NCBI GenBank assembly: GCA_943704525.1
Contig: CALSCQ010000826.1
Span: 1-26,634 of the forward strand
DNA length: 26,634 nucleotides
Origin: Pigoraptor vietnamica
Taxonomy: Eukaryota; Opisthokonta; Filasterea
Direction: 5' to 3'
Part shown: piece by piece, positions 18,301-26,634 of the stretch
How the letters are laid out: each line of letters begins with the position of its first letter
Position numbering within the stretch: the stretch's first letter is position 1
Translations under genes and position numbers: made by a program
Notes under the pieces: model-generated
Database searches by the model: none
Told to the model about the DNA's origin: nothing
The model's input: only the letters and a program-made list of their open reading frames with translations

Positions 18301-21300
18301 GGAAATGAGCGTCAACAACTGCAACAAAAGCACTCGCGCAAGAGACACATACCATTCGCCTCAAACGTACCGTCCGAAGGCGGGGCAATCGACTTGGCCA
18401 TGGCGTATCCCTTCGGCGCAAACGACGCCGTCGACGCATCGAAGCCGCCCTCCGATTCGCCGCTCTCGTCGAGATCGCTGTCATCGCCTCCGCGGGGGAG
18501 GCTCGCCCCGTCGTTCGCTTCGCCGTCTAGCGCAGTGCCGCCGAGCGCGATCCCAAACAGGCGCGACTCCTCACGCGGCGAGACGCGCGCAGAGCGTGAG
18601 CGGTCCGCCACCGAAGCCGCAACGCCCTGGCGCGCCGAGGGGTCGGTGAGACGGGACGCGAGAAGGGCGCGCTCGAACACGTTCATGCGGGCCAGCATTG
18701 CGGGCGAGTCGTACGCCGCGAGCGACTCCCCCAGGAGATAGCGGTCCATGAACGTCTTTTCCAGCTTCGACTTGAGGAGAGGAAGGACGCTGGCGTCAAA
18801 GAACGCGCGGTCGCGGCGGTAGAGGAAAAAGTTGACCTCGTGGCAGGCGTTGGCGGCGTAAAGGCGGCGCTTTTCTGAGGGGGAGAGGCCATCCCAGCGC
18901 AGGAGAAAGTCGAACTCACTCAGCGCCGAATTGGCGTGGAGGGCCTGGAAGAGGCGGAAAACCTTTGCGGCCGTGTCGTAGATCTCGATCCTAGCAGACG
19001 GAGAGAAGGGTGAGCCGAAACGAGAAAGGGTATGATGAGACACCTGCCCATCGACGCTTTGCATGCGAGCGCTGAAAGGGCAGCAACACAAAGAAAAGGA
19101 TCGCCACACGCACGCAGCACCCACTTGGACGACTTGGGGTCGTGCACGACAAGCTCGTCGCCGGGCATCAGCACCGTCGCCTCCTTCTGCTCCATGTAGT
19201 GACGCGCGCCGTCCAGGCTGCGGAGCTGACGGAGGTCGCGGAAGGGGCGCGCCACACTTCCGCCGGGGATCGGCACGAGGCGCTGCACAAGCGACTTTCC
19301 ATCGACTGCCACGATGCGCGCGAGAGCGCACGCAGCCGACGAGAGCGTCGCCGCGGGCACTTCCACCCAGCCCTCCGCATTCGGTCGCAGGTTCGCGGCG
19401 ACGGCCGTCGGACGGTCCAGGAAGTCCTGCGTAGGAGCCTGTCCGCCAAAGTTGCCACCGGAGCGATACGAAGCCGCCTCGAAGCGCATGTTACGCCTCG
19501 CCATCGCCTCGCGACTGACGCGGTCAAAGCCGCCGCCGGCCGCCGCCGTCTGCACGGTCGTCTTGGCATCGCCGATCGACCACGGCTTGAGGAGGAGCGA
19601 CGGCCGCGTGAGCATGTTCCCGACCCGCTTGGCCCCCCGCTGGCGGCGCTCGAGCACGTACTTCTCCTCGTCGCCGAGAACGCGCGCAGCGACATAGTCG
19701 CTGGTGGGAGGGGGGAATGTGAGCGTCACCGGGCCGTACGTTCCGCAGTCCTTTCCGAAGATGCCGTCCGCGCTACGCTCCGACGGAACAAAGTGGGGAA
19801 GGACGACGTGCACGCGCGTCGATGGGCTGAAGTTTGCGAGGCGGACGCGCAGCCCGCCCTGCTGCGTGTCCACGGCAACGACCTGGAGCGGATTCGCGTC
19901 ACGCGTCTCGAGGACGCGGGTGGGAGAGACAATATACCGGCCACCCAGCGCCTTCGCACCGCGTCCGGCGACGATGATGGTGAAATCGGCCGGGTTGAAT
20001 GCCGCCTTGACTCGCACGCTGTAAGTCCCGGGTTCGAGGCCCGCGATGCGCGCAAGGTTGTTGTTGCCGACCGACACCTTCGAGGAGACGTCCGCGACAA
20101 ACTGGCCGTTGCGCGTCTCGATGACCGACACGGGAACAGAGCCCTCGGGAAGGTATTCCGTGAAGACGGGCACGACGACTTCCGAGCCCTCGGCAACGTG
20201 CACTTGGGACGGATAGCTGCAAAGTGCAAGCAGACAGGGAAGAGGTGGTTTAGGAAATATACGGTAGCAGAAAATGTTTGTGTACGCGCGTGTGTAAATT
20301 AATGTGTTTTTCGCATTCGCTCGAACGATAATAGGGCGAGAGAGAAAAACGCGGAGTCCATACGCCGCAGTACACAACGCACACCCACCGGCACTCGTTG
20401 CGCGGGACATCGAACGACGCCGACCGATTTCCCCACGACACGTTGACGTGCGTGACGTTGTCGAGCGGACCGAGCTTCACGAGGCCCTCGGCGTCGGACT
20501 GAAGGACGGCCGTGACGGCATTCGTCAGCTGGCGGAGCTTGAGAGAGACCGTGCACACGCACTTGGCCCTGAGAGTAGAGGTCGCAATGCAATTTAGAGA
20601 TCGCTTGAGCGTTACATACAAATGCTCGCACATCAAAGCACGAATGCGCACACACGCGCACAAGCACTCCCGTACACACACGCACGCACGCACACATGAC
20701 GTAAAATGTTGCCGTGCGTCACACACCTCGCCTCGCCCGTCCTTCCAAAGAAGCAAATCTCGTACTTTCCGTCGCGGAATCGGAAAAAGGCGTCGCTGAC
20801 TTCCGTCGAGCTGGACGCGACCGACACTTCGCTGTCGCTCACGGAAAAATTGGCCTTCGTACCGTCCATCTTCTTCACGGACGCCGTGAGCTCAAACCGA
20901 ACCCCGGCGATGCGCTCGGGCATCGCAAACGATATCGCCGTCTCTTCCGTGTCGCTTAGCGTCACGGGGAAGCGGCGCGTCGATGTGACGCCGTCGAGGT
21001 CACGCGTGCAGACTGTCACGACGGCGTCCTCAAGAACGCGGGTCGTAACGACGTGCCCGCACAGCAGCAGGGTCGGCGTGACGATGACGTCCACGCGCGG
21101 GTTCCCCGCCACCAGCGAGCCGCGGTCCACAGCAAAGCGCGCTCGCAGCTCGTAGTCCTCGCACACGTGGTCGAAGTGGCCGAGGGTCGAGATGCGCCCG
21201 TGCGTGAGGACAATCGAGCGCTTGCCGGGATGGCACGTGAACGGGATGACGACGACGCCGTCGCTGTCCGTCGTGAAATTCGTCGCCGACGAGCCGCTGT

Positions 21301-21438
21301 CGAGAAGCGTCACGGTGCATCCGGCGCCCACGGGGGTGCCGTCCTCGCCCATCACCGTGATCACGTGACCCGCAGCACCCGTGCGCTCGGCAAAGTGCAG
21401 GCTGCCTTTACGGAGGATTGCGCGCGAGCTCTGCGATT

Positions 21439-21470
<32 letters not shown>

Positions 21471-24230
21471 TGAGTATATGTGTGTGTGAAAGGGAAAAGG
21501 GGGGGGAGGGGGGGAGGAGGAGGAGGAGGCAATGAATAAGCCAAGAACATCAGTGCGCATGTCCAATGCATCACAGACGACGAGGGAGACAGAGACATGC
21601 GCACGCACGCACGCACCTTTCCGCCACCGATGACCTCGACGACGTACACTCCGGCGCTCCCGCACTGCGGCAATTCAATCGAGCGGCGGACCTTGCGAAT
21701 GGGGGGCTCCGTGCACGCAATGACCTGGGAGAGAGAGGGGCAATTTGGTGAGAAATTGAAGTCTTTTCAAAGTTATAGTGTGTGAGCGGACGTAAAAGAA
21801 TGAGACATACGCGCAGTGCATGCGAGCGCGAGTCCAACATCGCAATTTCATCGCGCGCGTTCCGCACCTGCTCTGCGGTGGCCATGAGGCCGTCCAGATT
21901 AACTGCCGTGTCCACGTCCTTCGCCTTGTTCTCGCGGTAGTACGCCTGCATGTTCAGCTCAAACACCTTCACAGTGAGCGACGCCACGTTCTTCACGTCC
22001 ACAAGGATGCGGACGGGGTCCGACGCGCCGTAGTAGCGCCTGCAGCGCAAAGAGGGAGGAGAAGTGTTGGAGCAACTTAAAAAGGAGAAGTATGCGGCGA
22101 ATGACAAAAAAAAGGGAAAATAGATTGAGCAAAGACGGCAAAAAGGAGAGAGAACGCCGAACAAAGCCAAACAAGTCGCACAGGCTCCCCACTTGTTCTC
22201 AGGCGCAAATGCCACGACGACTTCCGACCGGAGGGCCTCGAGGGCGCCCTGCTGCGCGAGCATCGCCGTGAGCTGCTCCTGCTTGCCCACTCCCGCCATA
22301 AGGCGCGACTGCGCAAACACCGTCTTGACGTAGGAGTCCTCCAGATACGTGTCGAAGGGGCGGTACAAGTCACGTGACGGGTCGGCGAAGATGCGCGCGA
22401 GGTACTCGCCGACGACGCGGCCCTCGTCCGAGATGGATCCCACGTGCGGAATGCCAAAGTGCTGCTGGTACGCCATGGGCTTGTCCCGCTTCTTCTCGCG
22501 GTAGGCGTAGCTGCACACGCCGAACGACTTTGGTATCTCGAGGTAAGAGACGAGGCGGCCCTCGTCAATCGTGCCCATCTGCAGATCTAGGTCGAGTCGG
22601 CGATAGAGCAGCGTGGCGCGCAGGGACGCAAGCTGGGGGCCCGCGCGGGGCGTGACGAACGCAAGGAGGCGGTCGATGTACGCGAGCATCTCCTTCGGGT
22701 CCGTCTCGACGTTGACGTCGTCGGTGGGGACGAGGCGCGTGAGGACGGCCTCGAAGAAGCCCATGTCGTTGATCAGCGCCGAGCGAGAAGAGAGGAGGTC
22801 CTGGAACTGCTGAAGGGTGAGCGAGCGGTGGACGGACGTGCCGAACGACGTCGCGTAGCCGTTATCGGACCAGTCCATGTCCTTGGCGATGTGCTGCGGG
22901 TGGCGTTGGTTGCATGCGAGGGTGAGTAAGGGGATGCAATCACACGTGCACACGCGAAGAAAGCGGGCGCCAGAACGGTAGATAGGCAGTGAAGGAGCGC
23001 ACGGAAGTTTAGGGCAAGGGTTAGATTAAGAACATCGCATATCACACAGCTCCCACTTGTCCGTGACATAACTCATTTTCAACAGAGTACACACCACAAC
23101 TCCCATTGTCTGGACACGGTGCATTCAGCACGCACCTTCACGAGGACGCTCCCGTGGTCGGGGCGCGATATGCGCGTGAGCAGCTGCCGCCGCTGCTGTT
23201 TCGAGAGATCGGCGGTGGTGAGGAGATAGTCCAAAGCGGCCTCGTCAAATTCGTAGACGCCCGACGCCTCGCGCTTGAGTGTTTCCTGGGAGGGAAAAAT
23301 GGACAAATTTGATAAATTATACGGTAAAAGTGGAAATGGGTGTGCATACACGCAGCGAAAAGGTATCGGTAAAGTCATGCTTGGACATACACACACACAC
23401 ACACACAACACGCACGCACGCACGCACACACGCACGCACACACACACACACACACACACCTTCATGATCTTGGCCACGTCCACCGTCGCGGGGTCCAGCG
23501 TGTCCGGATACACCGGCGGCTCGTCCTCGGCGTGCACAATTTCGCGCTCTTCGTTGAAAGTGAGCCCGTACTTGTCGCGAAGGTGCTCAAGCGCCTTCTC
23601 GACCTGTGCCTTGTCGCCAGACGCGTAACCGAGGAGGTTGCGGCGCAGTTTGAGCTCCTGCATCCTGGGGAGAAAGAGGCGAAACGAGTATGAGCAAAGT
23701 ATTGGGGGAAGTGTAATAAGAAGGTGCTCTCGGAATGAGACAAGCCATACAACGGTGTGAGCGTGTTGCGAACAAAGGGCAGACGGATGGAGACAAAGAT
23801 CAAAACTCGTCAGGCGCACACAGATAGGTCACCAGAGGAGAGTTGGATCAACGCACCTCTCCGTGTGCTCGCCGTAAGGAAACGCATTGCGATAGTCCGT
23901 GAAGACGCGGTCGATTTCCTTGAAGTCCTGCGCAACAGCCGCGAAAGATCAGCGCGTGAGAGATTGTGCGATTGAAGCGAGCATGACAACGAAGTGCAAG
24001 CATAACGACGCACGAGCACGGGGCGCCACCCCAGAGCAAACCCACAGTCCTTCCACACATACACACACGGACGCTGCACGTACCTTGCCGACCTCCCACG
24101 TGTTCATGAGGTGGGTAAGGCGGTAGTAGAAATAGTCGTCTGTCCCAGTCACAAGCTCACTGAGCGCGGCATTACGATCCTCGGCGAGCGCGAAACGCTC
24201 CGCGAAGCCGATCTCGACGCCGCCCGACAT
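15323..24230 (-). CDS. Very large conserved protist protein, 15 exons, 2213 aa, uncharacterised, MG/Ig-like modules
   Basis: Exons joined in phase, in transcription order: 24230-24084, 23927-23857, 23664-23460, 23285-23136, 22893-22193, 22039-21811, 21724-21617, 21430-20727, 20568-20389, 20216-19125, 18990-18353, 18246-17909, 17737-16976, 16840-15905, 15703-15323 (6642 nt with TGA). All 14 introns are GT-AG and every junction keeps frame, which is strong support. I see no signal peptide or TM helix, so it is probably cytosolic. The N-terminal ~500 residues look mainly helical (YGEHTERMQELK near 67-78; NLDGLMA near 470). From EPPIRKVRRSIELP (~507-520) many beta-rich segments follow, resembling macroglobulin or Ig-like folds. 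Exon 12 adds a Met/Pro-rich low-complexity stretch. The chain ends with a beta module containing FYKDGYTDLRG (~2164-2174). I recall similar proteins annotated as conserved hypotheticals in kinetoplastids and oomycetes. I see no thioester motif, and the function is unknown. The last exon matches the family's expected C-terminus. Confidence 0.9.
16841..16975 (-). other. Intron 13 of the 2213-aa gene: 135 nt, frame-preserving and stop-free
   Basis: The donor is GTGGGA after the Gln codon CAG, and the acceptor is CCCTCAG before GTCCTGGCTATG. The length is a multiple of three and the intron has no in-frame stop, so retention would add 45 residues, about 20 of them hydrophobic. I call it an intron because the inserted residues are Cys/aromatic-rich and unlike the rest of the protein. 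Confidence 0.7.
17755..17765 (+). repeat. Short interstitial telomere-type motif TTAGGGTTAGG
   Basis: This is just under two units of the TTAGGG telomere repeat, on the + strand within intron 12 of the minus-strand gene (17738-17908) and about 17 nt from its acceptor. It may be chance or a scar of double-strand break repair. Confidence 0.6.
20673..20697. repeat. CA/CGCA microsatellite in intron 8
   Basis: This is an imperfect ACACACACGCACGCACGCAC tract lying 30-55 nt upstream of the + strand image of the intron 8 donor. It is of the same type as the tracts in introns 3 and 7. Confidence 0.75.
21441..21466. repeat. (TG)13 microsatellite in intron 7
   Basis: There are 13 perfect TG units on the + strand, which are CA units in the transcript. 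They lie just upstream of the ATCGCAG acceptor of exon 8, so the tract replaces part of the normal polypyrimidine region. Confidence 0.95.
21499..21529. repeat. G-rich tract in intron 7
   Basis: Runs of 8 and 7 G followed by several GGA units lie on the + strand. The transcript sees the complementary C/T-rich version, which can serve as the pyrimidine tract. The DNA strand itself meets the simple criterion for a G-quadruplex (four or more G runs). Confidence 0.85.
23389..23459. repeat. CA/CGCA microsatellite overlapping the intron 3 donor
   Basis: CA units at 23389-23407, CGCA units at about 23410-23437 and a perfect CA run to 23459 make up the tract. Read on the minus strand the GT repeat begins immediately after the AAG that ends exon 3, so the splice donor is the first GT of the microsatellite. 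Confidence 0.93.
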
Positions 24231-24894
24231 TTTTCTTCCTTCTTATTTTGTTTGTTCAAGCTTCTGTTCTTCGAGTTTCACTCAGTTGTATGTGAGTCTG
24301 AGGAAAAGGAAAGGTGAAAGCTGACGTAAGCAAAGGAAGGGAAGGGAGCAGTTGAAGCCGAATGTCAAGAACAGCGCTACGTCCGTGCACACACACACTC
24401 CCAGCAGTCCTCACCTTCTTATACGCGCCCGGGAAACGGGCGCGGAGGGTTCGTTAGGGTAAGAGTAAAGCGAAAAAGTTAGCGCGTTAATTTCTCTGCG
24501 ATTTCCGTTTCAACGACTCTCAGTCACAATGGATTTGCGGGGGTGTGCTCGTCCAGCGCCACGTAACAGCATAACCCCCACCTTATCGCATACTCAATCC
24601 AAATGTTCCACAGGAGTAACAGTCTGGGCTTGAGAGTATAATTCAAGGTGGGTGTTAGGGCGAATGAGGAAATCCGATGACGTGGAATGTCACGTGCTCT
24701 TGTGGGTTCGGCGGTCCGATTTTTTGAAACGAGGAAGCGAAGCAGGGAGGAAAGCCACACTCTAAAGTACTTCCATGCTGGTGCCGTTGTGAGAAGAGCA
24801 GGGCGGCGTCCGTTTCGTCGAGGCGTGAACCGCCGGCCGATCTCTCCGGTGGTGGGACCTGCGTGGGTTGGGGAGTGAAGACTGATCGTTTGCG
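24231..24894. promoter_or_regulatory. Divergent intergenic region, probable bidirectional promoter
   Basis: These 664 bp separate the start codons of the minus-strand 2213-aa gene and the plus-strand alkaline phosphatase. The region contains a TGACGTAAG half-CRE near 24322, a TGACGTGG at 24678-24685 and a CACGTG E-box at 24691-24696. An imperfect hairpin lies at 24538-24580. No convincing gene lies inside; a 34-codon ATG frame at about 24530 has no support. Confidence 0.55.
24691..24696. promoter_or_regulatory. CACGTG E-box upstream of the alkaline phosphatase
   Basis: This is a palindromic CACGTG about 200 bp before the phosphatase ATG, with TGACGTGG 6 bp away. In budding yeast the bHLH factor Pho4 binds CACGTG in phosphate-regulated promoters including PHO8. 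Whether this organism has an equivalent factor is unknown. Confidence 0.3.
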
Positions 24895-26466
24895 ATGGCA
24901 CGCAAGTCGGACGCCGAGTCCCTCTTGAGCGAGAGGTGTGTTGCATGTTTTATTGTGTATGTTCTGTGTGTGTGCGAAAGGCGTGTGTGCCTTGTATGTG
25001 TTTGAAATCGGCACGATTGCATCGCTCGAGTGCCGTGGTTGGCTGTGGTTTGCGATCGCGCACTTGCGGGAACTTCTCGCCTTTTCCCTCCTTAGCGAGC
25101 TTGGTCGATAGTCGCTTAATACCGACGCGAGCCGATGTCTCTTGTCATACGTTCGCAGGGTGTGTGTGTGTGGCTGTACATGTGGCCTCACGTTTCTCTG
25201 CCGATGTCCTCCCAGGGCTTTGTCGCCGGAGTTTGAGCTTGACGGCGACGAGGATGTGCTGTTCTCAGACGACGACGCCGGCCTTATGCTCGGCCAGTCG
25301 CGCAAGGAGATCGATCTCCGGAAACCGGTGGGGTTACGTTGTACGAGCTGACTGAAACGTACACTGACCGTGACACTGTGCGGCGTGTGGATTGTCCCTA
25401 TGTGTGCGCCTTTGAGATTTCAGAGAGGATGACATGCGCGTGTGTGTGATCGTCACTCTCTCGTCCGCTGCATCTCCTCACCAAACCGCCGTGCACGCAC
25501 GCGTGTGTCTCTGCAGAACATCTGCCGGCGCATGGTCGCCACGCCCGAGCGAAGAGTGGCGCTCATATCCACCATTCTCATGGTGATCGCTGTTGCCATC
25601 ACGGCCGTTGTGGTCGTTGTCGGCCGAAGAGGTGCGTGACGAATGTGCTTACTGTTCACTTTTCACGCGATAGCAAACAACACAATCACACCACAGCGCT
25701 GCACACTCACACCACAACCCCAGGCGTCACTCGCACGACGCACAAATACGCGCGCGCTCTTACGCCAGACGTGCTCATGTAATCGTCGCCTGATACGCGC
25801 TCACTCGTGTTCGTTGCCGCGCGCGCACGCACACTTACGCCACACGTGCTTATTGTCTCGGTCGCCTGATACGCGCTCACTCGTGTTCGTTGCTTCCCCT
25901 ATCAGGCAGCGGCGGCTTTGCGGCATCCGATCGCCCGCGCAATGTCATCTTCATGATCAGCGATGGGTATGGCCCTGCCGCGCAGACACTCGCGCGGACA
26001 ATGGCGTCGCTCAACGCGAAGCCGGACGAAGAGACGTCTCCCATGGTGCGTGTGCGCGCTGCTGCGTGCGCCTGCTGCGTGCGCCTGCTGCGTGCGCCTG
26101 CTGCGTGCGCCTGCTGCGTGCGCCTGCTGCGTGCGCCTGCTGCGTGCGCCTGCTGCGTGCGCCTGCTGCGTGCGCCTGCTGCGCGTGTGCGACTGTGTCC
26201 ATGGACACGGACGTTTTGGAATTTGGCACAAGAGTGGGAAGTCGGGGAGGGGTCGGAATTCGTGGTTAGCAATACTCTGCGCAGAAGAGGGTCTTTTGTG
26301 TAGAACGTGCGAATTTTGCATCGTGTTGACGTAAGAATGGCGCCGCAGGACGCCTATCTTGTTGGCACTTCGCGCACGCGTTCGTCGTCGTCGCACATTA
26401 CGGATTCGGCTGCCGGTGCGACGGCGTTTGCGTGTGGACTGAAGACAAGGAACAAGGCCGTGGGGG
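24895..26466 (+). CDS. PHO8-like type II membrane alkaline phosphatase, first five exons (3' end outside window)
   Basis: Inferred exons are 24895-24935, 25216-25327, 25517-25631, 25906-26045 and 26349-26466; all joins are GT-AG and in phase, giving 175 residues before the window ends. The cytosolic N-terminus is acidic and carries D6-AES-LL11, a [DE]xxxL[LI] sorting motif. A TM anchor spans about residues 65-86 behind basic residues, as in type II membrane proteins. The catalytic domain begins with RNVIFMISDG, where Asp109 matches the zinc/magnesium ligand of alkaline phosphatases. It continues with YLVGTSRTRSSSSHITDSAAGATAFACGLK, where Ser156 is the nucleophile that forms the phosphoserine intermediate and Asp155 precedes it. 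The spacing and wording match yeast vacuolar Pho8 closely. Expected role: hydrolysis of phosphomonoesters at alkaline pH in a vacuole or lysosome-like lumen. It is divergent from, and 664 bp away from, the 2213-aa gene. Confidence 0.9.
26060..26176. repeat. 13-bp minisatellite, nine perfect copies, in intron 4 of the phosphatase
   Basis: The unit TGCTGCGTGCGCC repeats nine times without a mismatch, followed by a degenerate partial copy. It begins 14 nt inside the intron after donor GTGCGT at 26046. The unit contains GTGCG, which resembles this genome's own donor sequence, so each copy is a potential decoy donor. Confidence 0.97.

Positions 26467-26634
<168 letters not shown>

Noticed and set aside
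23035-23078. Possible extra exon (YVTDKWEL-like) between exons 4 and 5 of the large gene
   Set aside because: No donor keeps phase, and direct joining of exons 4 and 5 gives a smooth, family-like reading across the junction.
26060-26190. 13-bp repeat as a coding repeat or CRISPR-like array
   Set aside because: There are no spacers between units, and the flanking exons splice in phase around it, matching the alkaline phosphatase family.

Overview
The window is nuclear DNA from a GC-rich, intron-bearing unicellular eukaryote. Coding regions are strongly G/C-ending. Introns are short (86-303 nt), GT-AG, and carry microsatellites. The lineage cannot be fixed from this window. A receptor kinase with the canonical tyrosine-kinase catalytic loop points to Holozoa or another protist group with true tyrosine kinases. 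The largest spliced gene belongs to a very large uncharacterised protein family that I recognise, from memory, from diverse protists such as kinetoplastids and oomycetes.

Layout. (1) 1-110: 3' end of an intron with a 52-nt poly-T run, then a 7.55-kb last exon (111-7664, +) coding for a giant Ala/Glu-rich coiled-coil protein with nuclear-type basic motifs; its 5' end lies outside the window. (2) 7665-8264: spacer with a 46-nt poly-T run. (3) 8265-12266 (+): an intronless receptor tyrosine kinase with signal peptide, Pmp-like GGA-repeat beta-helix ectodomain, one TM helix, a complete kinase domain and a tyrosine-containing tail. (4) 12267-12905: spacer of lower GC. (5) 12906-14736 (-): a Ser/Thr kinase plus ARM-repeat gene broken by five apparent frameshifts. 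(6) 14737-15322: spacer with a perfect CRE-type palindrome and a 66-bp tandem repeat that runs up to the next stop codon. (7) 15323-24230 (-): a 15-exon gene whose exons I could join in phase throughout, giving a 2213-aa protein. (8) 24231-24894: a divergent spacer that probably holds both promoters. (9) 24895-26466 (+): the first five exons of a PHO8-like, type II membrane alkaline phosphatase, which runs off the window at a (CA)50 microsatellite.

How the genes relate. They are independent eukaryotic transcription units; I see no operon or pathway logic. The 2213-aa gene and the phosphatase are head-to-head and could share a promoter. The receptor kinase and the broken kinase/ARM gene are convergent. 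I see no transposase, reverse transcriptase, CRISPR array, tRNA or rRNA gene.
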